Source of the DNA: JBHIFE01 sp046760985
GTDB taxonomy: Bacteria > Chloroflexota > Dehalococcoidia > Dehalococcoidales > RBG-16-60-22
Assembly: GCA_046760985.1 (NCBI GenBank)
Contig: JBHIFE010000009.1
Coordinates: 1 to 24,892, forward strand
DNA length: 24,892 bases
Direction: 5' to 3'
Of this stretch, positions 1 to 6,633 are shown in pieces. Each line of letters begins with the position of its first letter. The first letter of the stretch is position 1. The notes under the pieces are model-generated. The model had not been told where the DNA came from and ran no database searches. It saw nothing but the letters and a program-made list of their open reading frames with translations. Position numbers and translations under genes: made by a program.

Positions 1-1
1 G

Positions 2-1501
2 CCATTTAACAGCAAGAAGGACTATAACATCCTGTTCAAGGAAAACAGCGGGGTTGAGTCCGAAGCCCAGATAAAAGCCTTTACCGATACCTGGCACTGG
101 ACACAAACAGCAGAGGACACCTACCACGACATAGTGATTAACGGACCATTAAAGGTGGGAAAGCTAATCGGTGCTTTACATGATGCCATAGGTCACAATG
201 ATGTAATGGCATATCTGGTGATGATGACGGCAAGATTGATAGAACTCCACCGCGTGTTAAAGCCAACGGGCTCTCTCTACCTCCACTGCGACCCTACCGC
301 CAGCCACTACCTAAAGTTAGTGCTAGACCAGATATTTGGGCCAGTGAATTTCAGAAATGAGATCGTGTGGAAGCGCGGCATTGCTCACAGTGATTCTAGA
401 AGATGCGGAAGAATTCACGAATACCTACTATTTTACTCCAAGACTGACAATTATGTATGGAACAAAGAGTTCATGCCCTATGACCCGCGCTATGTGGAAA
501 CCTATTATCGATATAAGGATGATGATGGCCATGTTTTTATGTCGGATAATCTGGTTGCACCAGGAGGGCGAGGGCCCAGATATGAGTGGAAGGGAATTGT
601 CAGAAACTGGCGAGTGACTAGAGAGAATATGGAGAAATTAGAAAAAGAAGGGCGAATCTTTTATACAAAGAAGGGAATACCTCGACTCAAACGCTATCTC
701 AGTGATATGCCAGGAACACCTCTGCAATCTATTTGGACTGATGTATTACCAATAGTGTCTTGGTCAACAGAGGGACTGGGCTATGAAACACAAAAACCCC
801 TTGGTCTGCTGGAGCGTATTATCAAGGCAAGCTCTAACGAAGGCGACATTGTCCTTGACCCGTTCTGTGGCTGTGGCACAGCGGTGGTGGCTGCCCAGAA
901 GCTAAAGAGGCACTGGATAGGTATTGATATTACCCATTTAGCCATAGCCCTGATGCGCAATCGTTTGAAGGACAGCTTCGGTATTGATGCTGAGGTGATT
1001 GGTGAACCCGTAGATTTGGCGGGGGCTAAGGCTTTAGCTCACCAAGACCGCTATCAGTTCCAGTGGTGGGCGTTGAGCTTGATAAAAGCCCGCCCGCTCG
1101 GTGAGAAAAAGAAAGGTGCTGATGAGGGCATTGACGGGGTGATTCACTTCATAGATGAGGTCAGTGGCACGCCAAAACGGGTAGTGGTTCAGGTAAAGAG
1201 TGGGCACGTTGGGGTAAATGCTATTAGAGAACTTAAGGCGGTAGCAGCCAATGATGCTATAGGTGTGCTTATTACCTTAGAACCGCCGACTGAACCAATG
1301 AAGGTTGAGGCTATAGATGCTGGTTATTACCACTCCCCAATCTGGGATAAAGACTATCCCAAAATACAGATACTGACTATAGAGGAGTTACTACATGGTA
1401 ATACGGTTGATATGCCCCCTCAAGCACAAACCAGCGTAACCTTCACCAAGGCGCAGAGGATAGCCCAGAAGGAAGGTGAACAACTATCTATGGAGGAGTG
1501 A
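2..1501 (+). CDS. DNA methyltransferase fused to Mrr-like nuclease domain, 5' partial
   Basis: This is an S-adenosylmethionine-dependent DNA methyltransferase, probably N6-adenine or N4-cytosine. The frame is open to the left edge of the window. The first visible residues are PFNSKKDYN, the tail of a catalytic DPPF (motif IV), so the GTG at 134 is internal and the true start lies outside. The AdoMet-binding motif DPFCGCGT starts at visible residue 286 (nt 857). Motif IV before motif I, with a target-recognition stretch between, is the beta-class order. Past motif I is a separate domain with GADEGIDG (nt 1115-1138) and VVVQVKSG (nt 1181-1204). These match the D ... QxK catalytic pattern of Mrr-type PD-(D/E)XK nucleases. 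The protein may therefore both modify and cut DNA, or the nuclease domain may only recognise DNA. It ends at TGA with no partner visible on the right. The methyltransferase call is firm; the nuclease activity is inferred. Confidence 0.9.
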   Translation, partial: PFNSKKDYNILFKENSGVESEAQIKAFTDTWHWTQTAEDTYHDIVINGPLKVGKLIGALHDAIGHNDVMAYLVMMTARLIELHRVLKPTGSLYLHCDPTASHYLKLVLDQIFGPVNFRNEIVWKRGIAHSDSRRCGRIHEYLLFYSKTDNYVWNKEFMPYDPRYVETYYRYKDDDGHVFMSDNLVAPGGRGPRYEWKGIVRNWRVTRENMEKLEKEGRIFYTKKGIPRLKRYLSDMPGTPLQSIWTDVLPIVSWSTEGLGYETQKPLGLLERIIKASSNEGDIVLDPFCGCGTAVVAAQKLKRHWIGIDITHLAIALMRNRLKDSFGIDAEVIGEPVDLAGAKALAHQDRYQFQWWALSLIKARPLGEKKKGADEGIDGVIHFIDEVSGTPKRVVVQVKSGHVGVNAIRELKAVAANDAIGVLITLEPPTEPMKVEAIDAGYYHSPIWDKDYPKIQILTIEELLHGNTVDMPPQAQTSVTFTKAQRIAQKEGEQLSMEE

Positions 1502-1504
1502 AGA

Positions 1505-1612
1505 GGGGAGTTTTAGAGGGGCGAAGCCCCTGGGGAGAAATCCCCCTGAGTCCCCCTTTACCAAAGGGGGAGAACTTCTCCCTTTCTTAAAGGGAGAGCG
1601 AGAGGGATTTAA
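1505..1612. repeat. Dispersed palindromic G/C-rich repeat, copy 1
   Basis: The gap between the methyltransferase and rarA contains nested inverted repeats: AGGGG-CGAAG-CCCCT (1517-1531), CCCCCTTT/AAAGGGGG around 1552-1571, and CTCCCTTT/AAAGGGAG around 1578-1597. The same modules recur at about 3140, 10985 and 12957. The stretch holds no plausible ORF. It may also end transcription of the methyltransferase gene. Confidence 0.75.
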
Positions 1613-1745
1613 TTAAGGAGGTCATTAAATAAAGGGTGTCCTTTCCTCTCTGCTGGCGGTAAGAAATATGAAGGAAATCAAAGATGCCGGCATGGGAGAA
1701 TAAATAATATAATAGAGGAGATAGGGATAAAGGGGGTGGTGTATT

Positions 1746-3095
1746 ATGAGTATGGATATGTTTGAGCAGCAGGCTGAGGAACAAAGAATGCAGGAGGCGC
1801 CACTGGCTACCAGAATGAGACCCACCAGCCTCCATACCTTTGTCGGGCAGGAGCATCTCATCGGTCCGGGACGGGTGCTGAGGAAGGCTATTGAAGCTGA
1901 CCGGATACCGTCAATGATTTTATGGGGTCCGCCCGGCTGCGGTAAGACTACGCTGGCTTACGTTATTGCCAGCATCACCGGTTCACACTTCAGCCCGGTA
2001 AGTGCTGCCAGTGCCAGTGTAAATGACCTGCGCCGGGTAATAGAGGAGGCGAAAGGACGGCGCACCATGAACCTGCAGAGAACCATCCTGTTTATTGACG
2101 AGATTCATCGCTTCAATAAGACTCAACAGGATGCGGTTCTGCCCTTCGTTGAGGATGGCACCATTACCCTTATCGGGGCTACCACTGAAAATCCTTCCTT
2201 TGAGGTTACCTCCCCTCTCCTGTCCCGCTGTCGGGTTCTGCCGCTGAAACCTCTTACCGAAGAGGAAATAAAAGCGATAATCGTGAGAGCACTAAAGGAT
2301 AGCTTGCAGGGTCTTGGCGGGTTAGATGTAGAGTTAGCTCCGGAAGCCTTGAGCCATCTTATCACCATGTCCAATAATGATGCCCGGGTTGCCCTCAATA
2401 CTCTGGAGATGGCGGCTTTGAATACCCCACCTGATGCTGACGGCAAGCGCTATATTACACTGCCTACCATTGAAGATGCCTTGCAGCATAGAGCCTTAAC
2501 CTATGATAAGGCTGGAGAGCAGCACTACGACCTCATTTCCGCCCTGCACAAGTCAATGCGAGACTCGGACCCGGATGCCTCGCTGTACTGGCTGGCAAGG
2601 ATGCTAGAAGCTGGGGAAGACCCCCTATATATTGCCCGTCGTCTGGTTCGCTTTGCCTCTGAAGATGTGGGTATGGCTGACCCCCAGGCACTGGTAATAG
2701 CCATGGCGGCGCAACAAGCCGTCCACTTTATTGGCATGCCTGAGGGCAACCTGGCTCTGGCTGAGGCAGCCGTCTACCTGGCTACCGCCCCGAAAAGCAA
2801 CTCCCTGTATGAGGCGTATTCCAAGGTTCAGGAAGAGGTTAAACAGGGTCCCAGTGAGTCAGTGCCCATGCACTTGCGCAATCCGGTAACCTCATTAATG
2901 AAAGCATTGGGCTACGGCAAGGGCTATAAATATGCTCACGACTACCCTGGGCACTTCGTTGAGCAGGAGCACCTACCTGCTTCCCAACAGGACAAGTGTT
3001 ACTATATTCCCAGTGACCAGGGATATGAGAAGCAAGTTATGGCTCGGCTGAAAGCCTGGTGGCAGAAGAAAGGAAAAGCAGAGGAAACGGAATAA
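1746..3095 (+). CDS. rarA: Replication-associated recombination protein A (RarA/MgsA), AAA+ ATPase
   Basis: This 449-aa protein is a clamp-loader-like AAA+ ATPase that acts at stalled replication forks and at ssDNA ends with SSB. Walker A is GPPGCGKTT (residues 61-69), Walker B is LFIDE (115-119), and a sensor-1 stretch IGATTENPSF follows. The C-terminal half has the family-specific run SLYWLARMLEAGEDPLYIAR followed by RLVRFASEDVGMADP, typical of RarA rather than RuvB or DnaX. Length is normal for the family. The ATG at 1746 follows GGGGGTGG at 1732-1739. Two more in-frame ATGs (1752 and 1758) are possible starts. The gene appears to stand alone, with repeat elements on both sides. Confidence 0.96.
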   Translation: MSMDMFEQQAEEQRMQEAPLATRMRPTSLHTFVGQEHLIGPGRVLRKAIEADRIPSMILWGPPGCGKTTLAYVIASITGSHFSPVSAASASVNDLRRVIEEAKGRRTMNLQRTILFIDEIHRFNKTQQDAVLPFVEDGTITLIGATTENPSFEVTSPLLSRCRVLPLKPLTEEEIKAIIVRALKDSLQGLGGLDVELAPEALSHLITMSNNDARVALNTLEMAALNTPPDADGKRYITLPTIEDALQHRALTYDKAGEQHYDLISALHKSMRDSDPDASLYWLARMLEAGEDPLYIARRLVRFASEDVGMADPQALVIAMAAQQAVHFIGMPEGNLALAEAAVYLATAPKSNSLYEAYSKVQEEVKQGPSESVPMHLRNPVTSLMKALGYGKGYKYAHDYPGHFVEQEHLPASQQDKCYYIPSDQGYEKQVMARLKAWWQKKGKAEETE

Positions 3096-3139
3096 TTTGA
3101 GTCATAAAGAGAGTGTTTATTGACCTCACTCCCTTTAAA

Positions 3140-3315
3140 TTTTACTTAATAACCCCATCCCCCTTTATCCCCCTTCCCCTTATCAAGGGGAAGGGGGAAT
3201 GGATATATATCAGAGGCTTCGCCTCTCTTTGACTCTCCTTTAGTATTTCTCTCCTTAAAAGGAGAGGGGGAAGATTTTAAAAAAGAGGGGCTGACGCCCC
3301 TCTTAAACACCCTCA
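3140..3315. repeat. Dispersed palindromic G/C-rich repeat, copy 2
   Basis: This is the first part of the 514-nt gap between rarA and the phosphate operon. It contains CCCCTTATCAAGGGG (about 3176-3190), AGAGGC-TTC-GCCTCT (3211-3225), CTCCTT/AAGGAG pairs (about 3250-3266), and AGAGGGG-CTGAC-GCCCCTCT (3285-3304). The modules match those of the other three copies in a different order. No gene is seen. The hairpins could also terminate rarA transcription. Confidence 0.75.
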
Positions 3316-3353
3316 AGAGGGGATAGGTTGCTTAAACAATCTCATAAAATACC

Positions 3354-3380
3354 TTGACAATCAAGTGTAACTCGTATAAA
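3354..3380 (+). promoter_or_regulatory. Candidate promoter of the phosphate operon leader
   Basis: A perfect -35 TTGACA (3354-3359) is followed by TATAAA (3375-3380). The 15-nt spacer is short, so the call is tentative. A start near 3387 would give a leader of about 220 nt containing the hairpin at 3453-3487. Confidence 0.35.
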
Positions 3381-3452
3381 CTCATACTGGGACTGGGCTG
3401 AAGTTATGGTCTGACTAGTATAGGAGTGTCTTATCTTAATATGTATTGGTAT

Positions 3453-3497
3453 GCGGAAAGAATTTCTAATCCTGTTAGGCTTTCCGCTTTTTATTTT
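3453..3497 (+). terminator. Terminator-like hairpin in the phosphate operon leader
   Basis: GCGGAAAG (3453-3460) pairs perfectly with CTTTCCGC (3480-3487). The 19-nt loop has its own CCT/AGG pairing. The T-rich tract TTTTTATTTT (3488-3497) follows at once. This has intrinsic-terminator form, yet it lies about 110 nt before the DUF47 start and after a candidate promoter. It could therefore attenuate the operon or end a short RNA. Confidence 0.6.
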
Positions 3498-3609
3498 AGT
3501 TCTTTTATCTATCCACTATGTAAGCCAAGAAGTCGTCTCTTCTGCTTTCCTTTGATTTCTGTTCCATTGTGGCTTCAATACGCCTTTTATCAGCCGAGAA
3601 GGAGCATTT

Positions 3610-4239
3610 ATGGTTAGGTTTCCCTTTATGCCCAAGGAGGAGAAATTTTTTGACCTCTTTGAGGAGAGCGCCCGAAATATGGTGAAAGCATCCCAGAAAT
3701 TAAAAGAGATGCTTAACACCTGGGAGGTGGTGGAGGGGAGGGTAGCTGAAATAACCGAGCTGGAGCACAAGGGAGACACGATTACCCATCAGATTATAGC
3801 CCAATTACACCGCACCTTTGTCACTCCCTTTGATAGGGAGGATATTGCCCTGCTAGCTCATACCATAGATGATGTGACTGACTTTATCCATGCTGCGGCT
3901 GATGCTATGCTCATCTATAAGATAGACCATCCCAGCCAGAGAGCTAAGGAGCTAGCCAACATAATAGTCCAGCAGGTGGCTGAGGTGGAAAGGGCAGTAG
4001 CTGGGTTGCGTCGCCGTGCTGAGTTAAAGAAGATTCTTGAGCTATGTGTAGAGATTAACCGGTTAGAGAATATGGCAGACAGGGTATTCCGCTCGGCGAT
4101 GGCTGAGCTTTTTGAGGATACGGTAGATATTACCGAGGTTATTAAATGGCGCGAAATTTATGAACATATGGAGAGCGCAACCGATAGGTGTGAGGATGTG
4201 GCTAACGTCCTAGAAGGGGTAGCGCTCAAGCATGCCTGA
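3610..4239 (+). CDS. DUF47/PhoU-like phosphate transport accessory protein
   Basis: This 209-aa, largely helical protein belongs to the DUF47 (TIGR00153, PhoU-like) family, whose members sit beside PiT permeases and modulate phosphate uptake in the cytoplasm. It opens with FPFMPKEEKFFDLFEE and carries the acidic, His-containing runs typical of the family: ITELEHKGDTITHQI, then TFVTPFDREDIALLAHTIDD and DRCEDVANVLEG. These acidic helices are thought to bind metal in PhoU-type folds. AAGGAG at 3599-3604 supports the ATG at 3610; the ATG at 3628 is a weaker alternative. The 3' end overlaps the PiT gene by 8 nt, so the two are probably translationally coupled. Transcription may depend on the leader hairpin upstream. 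Confidence 0.93.
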   Translation: MVRFPFMPKEEKFFDLFEESARNMVKASQKLKEMLNTWEVVEGRVAEITELEHKGDTITHQIIAQLHRTFVTPFDREDIALLAHTIDDVTDFIHAAADAMLIYKIDHPSQRAKELANIIVQQVAEVERAVAGLRRRAELKKILELCVEINRLENMADRVFRSAMAELFEDTVDITEVIKWREIYEHMESATDRCEDVANVLEGVALKHA

Positions 4240-5248
4240 TTCCTCTTTTGGGCTTCTTCTTTTAGTTATTATTCTGGCGGTTGGCTTTGGCATAGTCAAT
4301 GGTTTCAATGATGCGGCTAATGCCATCGCCCCGGCAATTGGCACCCGGTCTCTTGCTCCCAAGCATGCTCTCATCATAGCTGCCATATCAAATTTCGCTG
4401 GTGCGGCTACTGGCACTGCTGTTGCCCGAACCATCGGCAAAGGGATTCTAGTCCCGGAAGCAATCTCATATCCATCGGTGATTGCCGCTCTAGCCGCAAT
4501 TATTGTCTGGGGGATTCTGGCTACTTTAGCTGGTCTACCAATAAGCTTAACCCACGGCTTCGTTGCTGGGCTGGCAGGCGCCGGGATGGCAATGGTTGGT
4601 GGCGGGGCAGTGGTGTGGAATGTTATGGGGCGAGTTCTATCAGCAGTGGTTACTGCGCCGGTACTCGGCTTTACTGGTGGCTTTGTACTGATGGTTGTTC
4701 TATTCTGGGTGTTCCGGCGCAGTCTCCCAGATAGAATACGACTTATTTTTAGTCGTTTGCAAATCCTATCTGCGATTTTTGTGGCTTATGCCCATGGTAA
4801 AAACGATGGTCAGATGCCCATAGGCATCATTACTATGGCACTGGTTACTTTTTATAAAGATATCAGCCTATGGGACCACCTCTCCTTACTGGATAACTTG
4901 TGGTGGGTAATAGTCATATCAGCCTTGGCAATTAGCTCGGGTATGGCTATGGGAGGCTGGCGGGTGATTAAGACACTGGGGATAAGGGTTACTACTCTCC
5001 GACCAGTCCACGGCTTTACCGCTCAAGCCTCAGCCGCAGCGGTTATTGAAACCGCTTCTCAGCTAGGTATCCCGGTAAGCACTACCCATTGCATCGGTTC
5101 AGCCATTATGGGGGTGGGTGCTACCAGGCGATTTTCGGCAGTGCGCTGGGGGGTAGCTGGTAACATTGTTACTGCTTGGATAATAACTTTTCCTATCTGC
5201 GGGGCACTTGGTTATTTGATTGCCTGGTTACTTAAACTAGTCGTCTAA
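4232..5248 (+). CDS. pit: Inorganic phosphate transporter, PiT family
   Basis: This 338-aa integral membrane permease imports phosphate (usually as metal-phosphate) driven by H+ or Na+. The duplicated PiT signature is present: GFNDAANAIAP at residues 24-34, and GFTAQASAAAVIETAS from about residue 261, followed by GIPVSTTH. The central AYAHGKNDGQMP is also a family hallmark. About ten hydrophobic spans are apparent. The length matches short bacterial PiT proteins that lack a large central loop. The start overlaps the end of the DUF47 gene, so no separate ribosome binding site is needed. Its 3' end overlaps the convergent gmk by 12 nt. The direction of transport is inferred from the family. Confidence 0.95.
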   Translation: MPDSSFGLLLLVIILAVGFGIVNGFNDAANAIAPAIGTRSLAPKHALIIAAISNFAGAATGTAVARTIGKGILVPEAISYPSVIAALAAIIVWGILATLAGLPISLTHGFVAGLAGAGMAMVGGGAVVWNVMGRVLSAVVTAPVLGFTGGFVLMVVLFWVFRRSLPDRIRLIFSRLQILSAIFVAYAHGKNDGQMPIGIITMALVTFYKDISLWDHLSLLDNLWWVIVISALAISSGMAMGGWRVIKTLGIRVTTLRPVHGFTAQASAAAVIETASQLGIPVSTTHCIGSAIMGVGATRRFSAVRWGVAGNIVTAWIITFPICGALGYLIAWLLKLVV

Positions 5249-5869
5249 AGCAATTTGTCTCGGGCTGACCCGACATTTCTCGGCAGTAATAATAGCCTCA
5301 ATGTCAGCTACGACTCGGTCAATTTCATCCTGCCAGTTAACTACCACATAGTCAAATAAGGATAGTTGCTCTATTTCTTCCTCGGCAGTTTTGATGCGTA
5401 AAGCTAAGTCAAAGGATGACTCAGTGTGGCGCTGCTTGAGCCTTAGCCTAAGTTGTTCTATTGATGGTGGCATCAGGAAAATAAAAACCGCTTGAGGCAG
5501 AATTTTCTTAATAGTAGCAGCTCCTTGAATGTCAACCTTTACTATTGTGTCCTGTCCCTTGTCCAGTGCTTGCTTAACTGGCTTCTTGGGCACACCATAC
5601 CAATTCCCGTAGACATTCGCCCACTCCAATAACTCATTATGGTCAATCATCTCCCGGAACTTTGCCATTGAAATAAAATGGTAGTCTATGTGGGCTCTCT
5701 CGCTAGCTCGTCGGGGTCGTGTAGTTACTGTGGTGATATATTCAAGAGGATAGTTTAATTCCCTCATTCTGGTTAAGACGGCATCCTTACCTACTCCTGA
5801 GGGACCGGAAAGAACTATAAATAACGGTTTTGTTGGCAGATTGGTTGGGGACTGACTTTCATGGCTCAT
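5237..5869 (-). CDS. gmk: Guanylate kinase
   Basis: This 210-aa enzyme phosphorylates GMP (or dGMP) to GDP with ATP in nucleotide synthesis and salvage. The P-loop is GPSGVGKD at residues 22-29. It is followed by the GMP-binding region with TTVTTRPRRASE and DYHFIS, then ELLEWANVYGNWYGVP, all characteristic. KVDIQGAATIKK corresponds to the conserved core. The N-terminal 15 residues before the first strand are a short variable extension. The start ATG overlaps the end of remA by 11 nt, so the two genes form one transcription unit. The remA-gmk order is the same as in Firmicutes. A downstream rpoZ, usual there, is absent because the convergent PiT gene ends here. Confidence 0.96.
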   Translation of the reverse strand: MSHESQSPTNLPTKPLFIVLSGPSGVGKDAVLTRMRELNYPLEYITTVTTRPRRASERAHIDYHFISMAKFREMIDHNELLEWANVYGNWYGVPKKPVKQALDKGQDTIVKVDIQGAATIKKILPQAVFIFLMPPSIEQLRLRLKQRHTESSFDLALRIKTAEEEIEQLSLFDYVVVNWQDEIDRVVADIEAIITAEKCRVSPRQIALDD

Positions 5870-6152
5870 CTTTTTCGTCGCTTTGCTCTAGTTTTGATCC
5901 TGAGCTCACTCGACTTGCCTGTAGCCTGCCAGTAATAGTTTCTGGGGCAAGAGCGGCGAGAATAGTATGCCCACTATCAATGAAGATAACTGCCTTGGTT
6001 CTTCTGCCGTTGGTCATATCAATCAGTAGTCCCTTGCTTTTTCCATCTTGGATAGCGCGTTTAGTAGGTGCTGAGTTTGGCGAAGCCATAGCAATAACCC
6101 TATTCATGGCTAATATATTGCCAAACCCGATATGAACTAATTCCGTGTCCAT
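5859..6152 (-). CDS. remA: RemA-like regulatory protein (DUF370)
   Basis: This is a small DUF370 protein. In Bacillus, RemA is an oligomeric DNA-binding activator of matrix and osmoprotection genes. The family features visible are the N-terminal HIGFGNILAMNRVIA, then SAPTKRAIQDGKSKGLLID, and TNGRRTKAVIFIDSGHTIL near the end. The ATG at 6152 gives 97 aa. GGGGTGAT lies just upstream. In-frame ATG (6158) and GTG (6161) codons are alternative starts adding two or three residues. The C-terminal tail after the conserved core is polar and acidic. It is the first gene of the remA-gmk unit. Regulating matrix genes in this organism is an untested inference; a nucleoid-like DNA-binding role is as likely. 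Confidence 0.9.
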   Translation of the reverse strand: MDTELVHIGFGNILAMNRVIAMASPNSAPTKRAIQDGKSKGLLIDMTNGRRTKAVIFIDSGHTILAALAPETITGRLQASRVSSGSKLEQSDEKDEP

Positions 6153-6266
6153 TATCATCACCCCAGAAGTTTATTTTTACTAAGCTATCTTCAGGCTTAC
6201 TTATCGCCGGCATTAATTCTTGGACAACGGGTCAAAGGGCTGGTCTTTTCTGAAATCCTCTTTCAT

Positions 6267-6295
6267 ACGCTATCACTTGTCTTGAATGTTGTCAA
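6267..6295 (-). promoter_or_regulatory. Candidate promoter of remA-gmk
   Basis: On the minus strand, a perfect -35 TTGACA (6295-6290) is followed after 17 nt by TAGCGT (6272-6267), a weak -10. It would give a leader of about 105 nt before remA. The spacing is ideal but the -10 is poor. Confidence 0.4.
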
Positions 6296-6349
6296 GGGAG
6301 TACGGGAGTCTTTTTTAATGCTGGATAGCGTGTTAAAATATATTTTGGT

Positions 6350-6379
6350 TTGTAATTTTTAGTCTGCTTGTGCTATTAT
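6350..6379 (+). promoter_or_regulatory. 5S rRNA promoter
   Basis: TTGTAA (6350-6355), an 18-nt spacer and TATTAT (6374-6379) preceded by TGC form an extended -10 promoter. The predicted start near 6386 lies about 37 nt before the 5S 5' end. It explains how the lone 5S gene is transcribed. Confidence 0.55.
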
Positions 6380-6422
6380 AGATTTTGTCTTTGACATTGC
6401 TTTGTCAGTTGAAGGCCGAAGG

Positions 6423-6549
6423 AGCCTCCTGGTGGTTAGAGCGGGGTGGAACCACCCGTTCCCATCCCGAACACGGAAGTGAAACGCCCCAGCGCAGACG
6501 ATACTGAGGGGGTAACCCCTTGTGGAAAATATGCCACTGCCAGGGGGCT
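6423..6549 (+). rRNA. rrf: 5S ribosomal RNA
   Basis: The core matches bacterial 5S rRNA: ACCACCCGTTCCCATCCCGA, then ACACGGAAGTGAAACGCCCC, then a GAGGGGGTAACCCC arm. The terminal helix I is formed by AGCCTCCTGG (6423-6432) and CCAGGGGGCT (6540-6549), ten pairs with one G-T wobble. A TTTTT run (6549-6553) follows, so the closing helix may double as terminator. Neither 16S nor 23S lies next to it: upstream is remA on the opposite strand and downstream is clpC. The mature ends could be one or two bases inside these limits. Confidence 0.95.
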
Positions 6550-6551
6550 TT

Positions 6552-6580
6552 TTGACCTTTGCCCTTGATTGCTTTATACT
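6552..6580 (+). promoter_or_regulatory. clpC promoter
   Basis: TTGACC (6552-6557), a 17-nt spacer and TATACT (6575-6580) make a good sigma-70-type promoter. It begins only three bases past the 5S helix and overlaps its T-run. The start near 6587 leaves a leader of about 47 nt before clpC. No CtsR-like direct repeat was recognised. Confidence 0.65.
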
Positions 6581-6633
6581 GTAGAGTTAGAGATAATAAT
6601 TATGTATGAGACAGGGAGCATCTGGAGAGAGGG

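Noticed and set aside
1505..1612. CRISPR array
   Set aside because: The repeats are nested palindromes with variable spacing and order, not evenly spaced direct repeats, and no cas gene is present.
3426..3617. A 63-aa plus-strand ORF before the DUF47 gene
   Set aside because: It contains the terminator hairpin, has no ribosome binding site and no family features; it overlaps the DUF47 start.
6150..6265. Short upstream ORFs on the minus strand before remA (17 aa and about 37 aa)
   Set aside because: They start near the candidate transcript start, but have no ribosome binding site and no recognisable features; the second overlaps remA out of frame.
6423..6549. A 23S or 16S rRNA gene beside the 5S
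   Set aside because: No conserved rRNA sequence is seen within 250 nt upstream or before clpC downstream.
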